Source of the DNA: Vespula vulgaris
Taxonomy: Eukaryota; Arthropoda; Insecta; Hymenoptera; Vespidae
DNA length: 64,000 nt
NCBI RefSeq assembly: GCF_905475345.1
Contig: NC_066595.1
Span: 6,588,501-6,652,500 of the forward strand
Direction of reading: 5' to 3'
Part shown: positions 24,729-34,200 of the stretch, piece after piece
Numbering within the stretch: position 1 is the stretch's first letter
How the letters are laid out: the number at the start of each line of letters is the position of its first letter
Notes under the pieces: generated by a model
The model's database searches: none
What the model was told of the DNA's origin: nothing
The model's input: the letters and a program-made list of their open reading frames with translations, nothing else
Program-made: the position numbers and the translations under genes

Positions 24729-27700
24729 TCGTACGTTCAAAACGTAAGGCGAGTTTCGTTGTTCTTGCAATTCTTCCACGCCCTTGTCTTAATCTTTTGG
24801 AAATTATACTTGCTTCAACTTTACTCTCGAAATTTCATCTTCCTATTCTTTTCCTTTTGCTTACTATACGCCTCTTATCTTGAACAACTTCAAACTGCCT
24901 AACAAGCAAATTCTAGTTCGGACAGAATATTTATATACAGGATAACTATATTTAAAGGAGCAATAACTTTCACGTTGAGATAATGATATCGAAATAAAAT
25001 GTAACATATATGTATATCAAATATGAATAATAATATATTAACTACAAATACTTTGCTCGACGTTTCAGGACAAGGTCGCGTTAATCAGTTAGGCGGGGTC
25101 TTTATAAATGGCCGTCCACTACCAAATCATATCAGATTAAAAATTGTCGAGATGGCGGCGTCCGGTGTAAGACCGTGTGTGATATCGAGACAGCTAAGAG
25201 TCTCTCATGGTTGCGTGTCGAAGATTCTTAATCGATATCAGGAAACCGGATCGATCAGACCAGGTGTGATCGGTGGAAGCAAGCCACGAGTTGCCACTCC
25301 GGAAGTCGAGAGCAGGATCGAAGATCTTAAAAGACAAAATCCAAATCTCCTCAGTTGGGAAATCAAGGAGAGACTAATAAAGGTCCGTTGACATTGTCTT
25401 TATAATATTTTTCTTTGATACCTATCTCTTTGATTATTATTAATTATTATCAGCTGGTATATTAACTGGTCCAACGTGGTTCTGCCAGCAGGATGGCGTT
25501 TGCGATAAGGCATCAGCGCCATCAGTTTCCAGTATCACCAGGTTACTCCGTGGTCCACCAAATAAAATTCGTCGCGTTGACGATCTCGGAACGAACCATT
25601 CGATCAACGGGATTCTCGGTAAGTTTCTATTTGATTTCTATTTGATAAATGTGTGATACATATAATTAACTAGATGCATAAAAACCATACGAATTCGATT
25701 ACCGATTAATAAATGGAAATTTATTTACGTCAATTAGCGAAGCTCGTTGAAACGTCCAGTTGATTATCCGTGTAACTGTTACATTGAGTATTAAGTATAT
25801 AACAAATCATTTCGATGGGACGCAACCCAACCGATGATACATCCATCTCATTGTCAGAATTATTCAACGACCGTATGTATGTATGTATGTACATACTTTA
25901 CCTGCAGTCTTTCGAAACATATCATACGACGTCGTAAAATACTACGCCCGAGTAACATTCTCTCTTTCAAGGAGAGAAAAAGAGAGGCCCGAGCTGCTGT
26001 CGGTCGTGAATTCCACGAAATCTCTTAGTTGTGTTGATGCAATGTTGAGTAATATCTAATTCAATTAACGAATTAATCTTTATTTAGATTGACATTAATT
26101 ATAAAATAGATTTGAATTAGTTATTTCATTATTGATTTGATCAAGAAATTAAGTTTTTATCGGTTTTAAATTAATGTTTAGAAATTAATCAAAACGATAA
26201 TTGAAATATTATAAAATATACTGTAATAAAATATACTATAATAAAATATAATTCTCTCTTCTAAATATAAAAAATATATGCTTCTAATATGGAATAAGTT
26301 ACTCGATGATTCTACAATGTTTCTACAAATAAAACGATTCAATGATTTATTAATAAAGTAGGTTCGTCAAAATATGAAACTTTCAATTCAATATAAGTAT
26401 ATCATAAGGTATTGAAACGTTTAATTTGCAGACATGCTTTAAAAGATTGAATCATTTTATACGTAAATATACTGTAAATCACGAAAGAATTATTTTTTAA
26501 ACGTCTTAAATATTATCGAATCGTTTTAATATATAGCAAAATCATTGACGAGTTACTTCATAGATTTATTTTCGTCTCAGTTGTCGTTTTTAAATGCTAA
26601 TAAAAGATATATATAAGAACAAACTTTAATTTCACGACGATGAAAACTAAAATTATTAATAAATAATTCAAATAACTATTAAAAAATTAATTTAATCGTA
26701 TCGTATGATTATCATAGTCGCAAATAAACATTTAATCGTATAATGCGGCTTAAAATAAAACATTGCAATTGAAATCGTTAATCGTTGATTGAATTAAATA
26801 TTGTCAAAGACCATTTTAATATCGCGTTGAAATCATGCAGGTACTGGCCATAAATGAAATACTCTGGGTTAATCGAGCGATAAGCCATAATTACGGTGAA
26901 GCCTTCGCGTTAAGTTAATTGAGTTAAGGCGACGCCGACAATAACCCGTCGTTGGACTCTCGCTAGCAAGAGTTTCGACTCTTGCGTAAATATTTCTTTC
27001 GGTGTAACATTAACGGTCGACTGAAAACTATTATTCGCTATTATTCGGTTATTATATTTCAATATAGATAACATATAAAATGACAATTAATATATTTATT
27101 CGAAAACGTAACTAAGTACTTAGTTCGATTAGGAGATACGATTATCACAGAAGAAATAGAGGATAAGAAAAGAAGTGATTTCATGGCGATCCTTTAAAAG
27201 TATTCAGAGAACACAAGAAGAAAGAGAGGATTAGCAGAAATATAGGTTTGGTCGGTAGAGAATACAAAAAGGAGATTCTTTCTTTTTTTCGTTTCTTTAT
27301 TTATCACCGACGGTAGAGCTCGCGAAGAAATATTAGGCGTCCCGTGGCGCGTAGATGTGTCGAGTTTATTACCTTGTCGGAGAGATTTAGTTTTGATTAG
27401 ACATATACTACAAGATTGCAACAGAGAGAAAGAGAGACTTCCAGCACTCTTAATTTTCAGCTTCGATTAACACCACCATCTTCGTAAACTCCGTTTTATC
27501 ATTTTTACGGCGTCTCGCCTCGTCGCTTCTTCCCTCCTTCAAAATTCGTACATATGCATGTTGCACGTATATATGCATGCCTGTAGACGATGACGAAGTC
27601 AAGCATGCCTGTACCAATGTACCTCTTGAAATTCGAAGTCAACGAAGAAGAGACCGTCGCCGTCTTCCGAGCTAAGAAAGCGAAGAGCTAAAGCGAAGAA

Positions 27701-30433
27701 TGGCGAAGCACGAGTCTACCCTGTCCGAAAAGGAACAATGAGATCCATCTTCTCTCTCTTTCTCTCTCTGTGTTTCTTTTTTCTTTTTTTATACTTATTC
27801 CGAAGGTTCTCCAAGGGAGTCCTTTATTTGTTAACAACGAGCGATGTTTAAAGGCGAGGTTTTTCGTCCTAACGAACGTGGACCGAAGAAAAGAATATAT
27901 TTTAAGTACCCCTCGAATTAATATCTCCTGTCATCTTCTCTAAGAAAAATAAATGAGAGAAAAAGATCTTCGAAGTATTTTTCATTGGTGATAAAAACTT
28001 CGAAGTAAAACACAAACGTTCATTGCGAAACCTAGCGGAATGGGAAGAACGATAAAAGAGATCGACGGCAGAAGGATGAGATGATAAAAGAAGATTGGAT
28101 GGTGTTCCTCGCGCGAAATAAGAGGAAGAAAAGAGAAAGAGAGAAAGAGAACGGGAGAGAAAGAGAGAGAAGAAACGCGGTATACTCTCGCGGCACACGG
28201 CGTGTGGTCTTCGGCTCGTAGCCTGCCTCTAATCTTACAAACCGCCAACAACAGCTCGGCCTGCCAGTTTGTTCGAGGAATAGCAGCGCCCTCTATTGAT
28301 TTAGATGTTCTTACTGCGGGGCAAACTTGCGGTCTTCCCATGATTGAGACGTACTACTCTCTTGCGGCTCGAGCGATGATGCCGTCCGTTTAAACTTTCT
28401 TCTCTATATATCTTTGCGTTATCTCTCTTTCTCTCTTTCTCTCTTTCTCCGTCTCTCTCTATCTCTCTCTCCTGTTTTTGATTTCTCTTTTACTCGTTCG
28501 CTTTAATTGGAAGGACTATCTTCTTCTACAACAGCGGTGCAATTCCCAAAATGATTTTCAAGAATCTTCATCGACGAACTCATCGCTGATAGATCTCAAA
28601 AAATCGTGACGATCCACACAAAGATTTATAGCAAAGTTGGCGATCTTTAATTTTTCTTGCTTTAGCTCGAATTTGATAACTCGTATTTGAGAAATCATTT
28701 GACAAGAAAGTCCATGTATATCTGCTTTCGTTCGTAATTGAGAATATTTAGAAAAACGAAGAGAGTTTTCTCATTGATTGGTGAAATAAAATCGGGACGT
28801 ACTACGAGTCTCTTTCATTTAGCTCGGGTGGGACGGGACATGTCAAAGAACTTAATTTCTTCACGGCGGACCCTAATTTCTTCGGTGTTTTAGTTTAGTA
28901 TAGGTTTGGCTGCCACGGCTGTAATCAGGCGGGTCTTAATAGTGGGTTGCTCAGTCCGGCGTGTGAACTGTGGGCGGGTACGACTCGCTTCCTATCTTCG
29001 GTATCTGACGTGCAGCACGTGCTGGACTGAAAGCTTTCTCTCTCTCTCTTTCTTTCTTTTTCTCTTTCTTTTTTCCTTTCTTTCTTTCTTTCTATCTTCT
29101 TCCCTCTCTCTTTCTCTCTCTATCTATCTATCTCTATCTCTCTGTCTCATTGTTATGCCGTTCGTGACACATACCAACGATGTTCGAACTAAAAGTTTGC
29201 CACACAATCTAGACAGAACCAAGTCAAAGACATGTAAAGGATTTTAATCAGTATGGACGTTATTTTTGTCGTTACTTCAGGTGGAAGCGATGGTGGGGAC
29301 GATTCCGAGACGGAAAGCGAGCCTGGCATAGCTCTAAAGAGAAAGCAACGTCGTAGTAGGACTACCTTCACGGGAGAACAATTGGAACAATTGGAAGCAG
29401 TATTCATTCGAACTCAATATCCAGACGTTTATACAAGAGAGGAGTTGGCTCAGAAGTAAGTGAAGCTCTAGAAACAGAATTAAAGGGGAAGAAAAAGAAA
29501 AAAAAAAAAGAGATCTTTCAACAATTCGAACTATCCGCCATTGTTTCAGAACGAAGCTAACGGAGGCTCGCGTTCAGGTGTGGTTTAGTAACAGACGAGC
29601 GAGACTAAGGAAACAGATGAACAGTCAGCAAGCGAACGCGTTCAACACGATGAGTTTACAATCGTTTCAGAGTCAACACTATGGTAGCGCGGCGGAGAGT
29701 TATCAGAGTTACGGGCAAGCAAGCGTTGCTGCGGCGGCAGCGACAACGGCTGCTTATCCTCAGCACTACAACTACGGAGAAAACTATTACGCTCAGCAGC
29801 AATGGTCCAGAGCGACGGCCGAGAACTACGGGTAAGTCGATCTTGAAAAACATCGATGTTCCTTTCCGTTCAAGTAAGAGAAAGTAAATTCCATGTTGGG
29901 AGGGCTTTCGATGGAGGAAGACCTCCCACGAAACTTCGTGTGAGATAGAAAAAGAGAGTTCCGTGTAATATCCGAACACCGCTAACGTTTAAAACGGTTT
30001 GAACCAGGTGATGCCGTCGAGAGAAAGCTGAGCAAAGGTTCGAGCCGCGTACTCTTCAACAATTAATTCAGCCATTGTGCCGTAATAACAGGTTGCTGGG
30101 GTGATCGCGTTGCTACAGTGTGCCATGTAACCTTGTGTTGTCCTCGCACACGTTCGAACCTACATCCTCGCGGACTCGTCTTTTCTACTCGTCCATGTTC
30201 CTGACTCTTCTTTCCTCTCCTTCCCTCTTCTTCCCTTTTCTTCCCTCTCTACCGTCTACCGACACCGTTTTCTGTGTGGTCCTCAATTATGTTGCTTCGG
30301 CCTCCGTAATGAAACGCTACCGGCTAATAATCCTCCGGCCGCGGTCGATCCTCAGCCCCCTCAACGCGGGACGCATATTCTTTCGCGATCGATCTCTCTC
30401 TAACCGTTGCTACGAACGGATCTGTCACGTCTC

Positions 30434-30493
<60 letters not shown>

Positions 30494-31982
30494 GAATTCA
30501 ACCACGTGCATATATCGCCGTCATTAATAACTCAACGTGTCCCAAATAAGAATATAATTATGATCCGACTCATTTCCAGATCGACCTTTCTCGCTTTTCT
30601 TTTTAATTTTACTGCCAAGTCATTAACGCGGCATAGAGAAAGGGATGATTTGTAGTCGTTAGAGAGATCTACTCTCGATATTTAGAATAGGCTCAGCTAA
30701 GGGTAGAGAGGAAAGGAGACACAGTCGATAAATCGGTCGAGGCTTCCGCCACGATCTTCGCGTTTCTTTTCAAACCGTATCCCAAGGAGTGTGAAAGAAA
30801 GAGACAGAGAGAGAGAGAGAAGAAAAAAAGCAGGGTCGTGCATCGGCACGATTTAGAGTCCTTAACGGTTCAAAAGGTACCGCGCTCAAAAGCGCGGGAG
30901 TCAAAACGTTCGGCACGCCCCGAAGAAACACACAGAACTCGTGCGCCCACGCGCGTCTTTTATTGCTTTTGTAAACACCAAACGAACGACGCTTTGTTAA
31001 CGAGATGCCAGATTGTGCTTGACTTTAAGATAATCTCCAAGATTAGTTGTCTAATCGTCGATGTTTTTCTCAATTTTATGGAAATTTTGCAGTAACGAGA
31101 ATAGAAAAGAAGATGAATATTTATATTATTTAGAATACGAATTGCATTAAGAGTAGAAATATAAAATCAAATATATTTCGTATGATATTGTTTCTCATAT
31201 ATACTTGAAACTCTTGTATTTTATTAATTTTTCTTTTTCTTTTTTTCCCTTTTTAATCAATCTGTGACAGTAGAAATTTGTAATGTTAAAGAATTGATGA
31301 TTCTTGCAGAAAATTAATATAATTACGGTATAATTTTGATTTGCACAAAAATACTCAATTTCATAAGATCGACACGCACGATTGTTTTTGACAACAAAAA
31401 AATGGTTATTTCTTTTCATATAAATCAAGAAAATAATCATTATTATTATTATTATTGTCGCAAGAAAAGAAGATATTTGTTTATTTACATAACGAATAAT
31501 TAGTAAGCGTATTCAACTTGAATTAATATTCAACGGAGCAATCGATACCCTCTCGATCTCCTTTAGAAATTGTTGACGTATTTTGTTGCAGAATATTCAA
31601 CGCCTCTCACTATGGTAGCAGCAATCTGAATTTGAGTAGTCTTGGTGGTAGCGTCAGTCCAACGGCCTCGAATATGAGTGCTTGCATGGTACAGAGTGCG
31701 AGTTCTGCGGTGCCAGCAAGCACTGGTGTTGCTCATCATCATGTTGCACCTCACAGTCCTGGCGAAGCCAAAAGCGGTTATCCATATTTGGGTGGAATCG
31801 ACTCCCAAGTTTGCGGAAGAGTACACGGCCCAGATTTCGTTTTGTCGACTGGCAGGTCGAACGACTTCAATGTCCCAGTCTCCCAGGCTCGAAGTAGCTT
31901 AAACGGTTACACGAATGAGCCACTTGATCAAAGCCAGCTTGCTTTTCTCAGCCGAATTGGAAGCAATGTTGAAAAGCGATAA
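20443..31982 (+). CDS. gooseberry, Pax3/7-family transcription factor, 6 exons
   Basis: Nuclear DNA-binding regulator, about 450 residues, joined from 20443-20506, 25069-25382, 25492-25618 (or 25489), 29281-29455, 29550-29831 and 31592-31982. Domains: paired domain about 22-147, octapeptide HSINGILG 162-169, acidic linker GGDDSETESE, homeodomain 191-250 with Ser240 at position 50 and Asn241 at 51 in WFSNRRARLRK. The tail is rich in Ser, Ala, Tyr and Gln. The start MAV...MPPYFTGYAFQ resembles Drosophila Gsb, an in-frame TGA at 20401 lies 14 codons upstream, and DGVCDK...APSVSSITRLLRG is Gsb-like rather than Gsb-n-like. In Drosophila gsb is a segment-polarity gene that also maintains itself through wingless; a similar role is inferred. 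AATAAA follows the stop by 44 bases. gsb-n follows on the same strand. Odd points are the tandem acceptor before exon 3 and a homeobox intron placed differently from gsb-n. Confidence 0.93.
22660..23145. repeat. degenerate intronic repeat, copy A
   Basis: Four to five diverged tandem units built on ATCATTGAATCGTTTTATTTGT followed by GACACRTCATGAATCATTGACGAATTACTCCATAGA, here quoted in two parts. Unit spacing is about 95-105 bp. A second, more diverged copy lies in gsb intron 3 at about 26290-26660. Confidence 0.55.
23236..23246. promoter_or_regulatory. TAATTGAATTA (P3-type paired-class homeodomain site)
   Basis: Exact match to the TAAT-N3-ATTA palindrome bound cooperatively by paired-class homeodomains. 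It lies in gsb intron 1. Binding is inferred. Confidence 0.4.
23548..23575. promoter_or_regulatory. GC hairpin abutting a TGACGTCA (CRE/ATF) site
   Basis: GTCGGGCC and GGCCCGAC form a perfect 8-bp inverted repeat with a 4-base CCGC loop (23548-23567), followed at once by the palindromic CRE TGACGTCA (23568-23575). It sits in a GC-rich island inside an AT-rich intron. Confidence 0.4.
23642..23885. repeat. (GA)n, (GA)n, (CT)n microsatellite triplet
   Basis: GA runs at 23642-23690 and about 23738-23785, and a CT run at 23839-23882. The opposite orientations make them complementary to each other within 250 bp. Confidence 0.85.
24403..24475. repeat. (ACTCG)n pentanucleotide array
   Basis: About 14 copies of ACTCG with two variant units (CTCTA, CTTAA). 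The array is bounded upstream by a CT run at 24352-24374. Confidence 0.9.
24584..24603. promoter_or_regulatory. 20-bp perfect palindrome with two TAATTA cores
   Basis: CCTAATTACCGGTAATTAGG equals its own reverse complement. It carries two TAATTA homeodomain cores around CCGG, and TTAATTAA-type motifs lie just upstream at about 24558-24576. It is 465 bp before the paired-box exon. The palindrome is certain; enhancer function is inferred. Confidence 0.5.
25069..25382 (+). CDS. gsb exon 2 (paired box, main part)
   Basis: Encodes residues 22-126: GQGRVNQLGG, the HIRLKIVEM helix, VSHGCVSKILNRYQETGS and the IGGSKPRV linker, up to the RED-like half. Acceptor GTTTCAG|GACAAG. The donor AAAG|GTCCGT is non-consensus; phase 0. 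Confidence 0.95.
25492..25618 (+). CDS. gsb exon 3 (end of paired box and octapeptide)
   Basis: Encodes DGVCDKASAPSVSSITRLLRG and the octapeptide HSINGILG. Donor CTCG|GTAAGT, phase 1. The acceptor is the tandem CAGCAG, so the exon may also start at 25489 with one extra Gln. Confidence 0.92.
26057..26067. promoter_or_regulatory. TAATTCAATTA (P3-type paired-class homeodomain site)
   Basis: Reverse complement of the TAATTGAATTA site in intron 1, so gsb carries the same 11-bp palindromic dimer site on both sides of its paired-box exons. Binding is inferred. Confidence 0.4.
26290..26660. repeat. degenerate intronic repeat, copy B
   Basis: Diverged relatives of the intron 1 units: ATTGAATCATTTTATACGTA, ATCGAATCGTTTTAATATAT, TCATTGACGAGTTACTTCATAGA. 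The downstream flank GAACAAACTTTAATTTCACG at about 26627 matches GAACGAGCATTAATATCACG at about 23114 in order and spacing. Confidence 0.5.
29013..29024. promoter_or_regulatory. CAGCACGTGCTG palindromic E-box
   Basis: Perfect 12-bp palindrome centred on CACGTG, 257 bp before gsb exon 4 in a GC-richer block. CACGTG is a class B/C bHLH site. A function is inferred. Confidence 0.35.
29037..29150. repeat. CT/TTTC low-complexity tract
   Basis: Pyrimidine-rich tract with CTCT, TTTC and TATC units, 130 bp upstream of gsb exon 4. Confidence 0.85.
29281..29455 (+). CDS. gsb exon 4 (acidic linker and homeodomain residues 1-36)
   Basis: Encodes GSDGGDDSETESEPGI, then the homeodomain from Q191 to the first two bases of Lys227. 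Acceptor TACTTCAG|GTGG, donor CAGAA|GTAAGT, phase 2. Confidence 0.93.
29550..29831 (+). CDS. gsb exon 5 (homeodomain recognition helix and start of tail)
   Basis: Encodes homeodomain residues 37-60, including ARVQVWFSNRRAR with Ser50, then a Gln/Ser/Ala/Tyr-rich tail with an alanine run (VAAAAATTAA). Acceptor GTTTCAG|AACG, donor TACGG|GTAAGT, phase 2. Confidence 0.93.
29832..31591 (+). other. gsb intron 5 (1.76 kb)
   Basis: Holds a long (CT)n at 30432-30490 and a stretch of moderate GC (about 30250-30420 and 30830-30960) with no recognised motif. The last 500 bases are AT-rich. Confidence 0.75.
30432..30490. repeat. (CT)n microsatellite
   Basis: Almost uninterrupted CT dinucleotides, about 58 bp, in gsb intron 5. 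Confidence 0.92.
31592..31982 (+). CDS. gsb exon 6 (C-terminal tail)
   Basis: Begins with a base completing Gly, then IFNASHYGSSNLNLSS, and ends in GSNVEKR and a TAA. Acceptor TGTTGCAG|AATATTC. No further exon is needed, because a polyadenylation signal follows. Confidence 0.87.
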
Positions 31983-32026
31983 AATATTTTTTTTTTTTTA
32001 AATAAGTGTGTCCATCCTGTGCTTTA

Positions 32027-32032
32027 AATAAA
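32027..32032 (+). terminator. gsb polyadenylation signal AATAAA
   Basis: Canonical AATAAA 44 bases after the gsb stop. A second AATAAA at 32633-32638 could serve a longer 3' UTR. Confidence 0.5.
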
Positions 32033-33194
32033 ACGATCTTCGATAAAATCGAATGGACATAATAATAATGAGAAATCTTCGAAATCGCTGTATAAATGTG
32101 TAACTATACGTAAACGTAAAAGATTCGTACTTTATAAATACCTACGTGTATCTGTGTATAACGTGTTGCCAGTGCAAATGATTAACGAATTCGTCGATAC
32201 ATTTTAAGTAGACAAACAAATTCGATTTATCGCTTAAATGTTTGATTATTTTTCGTGAACGACGAGGAGATGTGCCTTGTTAACTTCTTGCCTTAATGAT
32301 CGCCTTAAATTAATATCGTAAGTAATTTTTTATTAATATCGCTAATCTATTTATAAAGCGTTAAGAGATTAATATCATAGGCGTTATTTAATGAACGAGA
32401 TTAAATACGGCAATAATATTAAACTTGATACTAAAGAGATCGCTATCGTTATTATTTACTTGATGATTATTCTAAATGATTTATTTAATTGAATGTTATA
32501 TATATATATGTATATATATATACATGCACACGCACACACACAATTATTGTACATAAAGGAGATTTTACACAATTCGCATAAGAATATTTTCAATCGGTAG
32601 CTATAGCTATGCTGTAAAAAGCGACGTTATGGAATAAACAAAGCTTACAGTCTGCAATCGATGATATAATCGAATAAATCCTAACTTTTATTCACATTTA
32701 TGCAAAAATTTTATGATTGGTATAACATTTTGTACGGTAAGTAAGTACTTAAATTCGTCGATTAAAAATTTTTTAAAACGTTATAAAATAAATATTGATT
32801 ATTATATTAAGGATCAAAATCGTGCTTACCGTTCTTAAAAATCGACTCGGTCGCAAAAAGAAAAGAAAAGAAAAGAAAATGAAACGCAAAAAGTGAAAAA
32901 TCAGAAGGAGAGCCGACAATCGGGTGTACAGTGACAACGAGCAATCAGCCTGCCGTATATCTACGAGTCCTGTCGCCACGCATTTGTGGCCCATTGTGTT
33001 CGCCAAGTAGGTGGTCGGACCTCTTCGCTTTTCTCTATCGTGACATAAATATATCGTCGCGTAGGAAAGATACAGTTGCGTTTTTCGGCCCGATCTTACC
33101 GATTTTTTCCCGATCTTGTTCTCGTACTAATATCATTTTAACAATATCAAATAACATAATAATATATTATAAGTAAAATATATGAAAATGTGAT

Positions 33195-33198
<4 letters not shown>

Positions 33199-33240
<42 letters not shown>
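33199..33240. repeat. (AT)n microsatellite
   Basis: About 42 bp of pure AT dinucleotides. Confidence 0.92.
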
Positions 33241-33244
<4 letters not shown>

Positions 33245-34200
33245 AAAAAAAAAGAAAATTGTTCAGGAAGAAAATATTATCGTCACGATCAATTCCAATT
33301 GGCTTTGATGTAACAATGTTTTGTCGTACGGCCCCCTGACCTACCGCATGAAACAGGAGGGTAAGAAAATTCTAGAGCAACAGATTGGAGGATAGTCCGT
33401 CGCATAGGATTGGCGATAGGGGCTGAAAGAAAGGGACTGGACTCAAAGAAGCCGCTTCGAATGGCAACCCTAAACTGTAAGCTATGGGAGATAGGAAATG
33501 GGCGGGGAATCCTTGAGTTGGCTGGAAACTATATGTGGGGTCCAAAAAATTCACAATACCGTGGGATATAGAAGTTCTACTGGTATTCGTATTCGCTGAT
33601 TGTCTTCAATTTATCAGATCTAGTCCTTCCTGGTAAAACTAATGAAAGTTTTGTTAATTCCATCCTTGATAATCATCTTAAAGATTGAAAGAATGTCAAG
33701 TTTAACTAAATGATATTTTAGCCCATAATTTTCATCTTAAATCGTATTTATAACGATCGAATGTATATATAAGAATTATCATTTCTTTGTCGATATCGAA
33801 AGAAAATGTTGTAATTAGTATTATTTTTTTGAAGAAAATACATGGACCGTTCGTACAATATGAACATTCCCGACAGATGTATCGCCTACGAATAATTTTA
33901 ACGGGCGTAACGACCTACGAAACTTTGAGTTTGCACCCCGTGGATAGGAAGGGGAGTAGGTATATACCATGAGAATATATCACAAATTTAGCATCCTGTT
34001 CGAGTCGAACTTAAAATATATATAAAAAATATATATATATATACATATACACGAACGGTGTAGGAAAGTATATCAAGTTCGTAAATTTATCGAGTGTCAC
34101 GATAAAATATGACGAATAATATTAAAAAAAGAGAGAAAAGGAAAAAGAAAAAGATAAAAAAAAAGAAGATAAAGAAATAAAAATCGAGAAAAAATACGAG

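Larger units (their letters stand above)
20507..25068 (+). other. gsb intron 1 (4.56 kb)
   Basis: Non-coding. Notable contents are (GA)n at about 21010-21085, a degenerate ATCATTGAATCGTTTTATTTGT repeat field at about 22660-23145, a TAATTGAATTA palindrome at 23236-23246, and a GC-rich block at about 23440-23620 with a hairpin and a TGACGTCA site. Further on are three GA/CT microsatellites (23642-23885), an ACTCG pentanucleotide array at 24403-24475 and a 20-bp homeodomain-type palindrome at 24584-24603, 465 bp before the paired-box exon. Confidence 0.8.
25619..29280 (+). other. gsb intron 3 (3.66 kb)
   Basis: Non-coding. Contents: a TAATTCAATTA palindrome at 26057-26067, the second copy of the degenerate intronic repeat at about 26290-26760, GC-richer islands at about 28190-28400 and 28840-29030, a CAGCACGTGCTG palindromic E-box at 29013-29024, and a CT/TTTC tract at 29037-29150. 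Confidence 0.75.
31983..34200. other. gsb 3' flank, no gene
   Basis: AT-rich 3' flank. It contains a pure (AT)n run at 33199-33240 and a GC-richer patch at about 33310-33560 with a short open minus-strand frame that I do not accept as a gene. Confidence 0.65.

Noticed and set aside
33372..33554. Minus-strand open frame of 60 codons (MNFLDPTYSFQP...)
   Set aside because: Short, with no recognisable domain, no splice partners and no promoter; it is probably chance in a GC-richer patch downstream of gsb.
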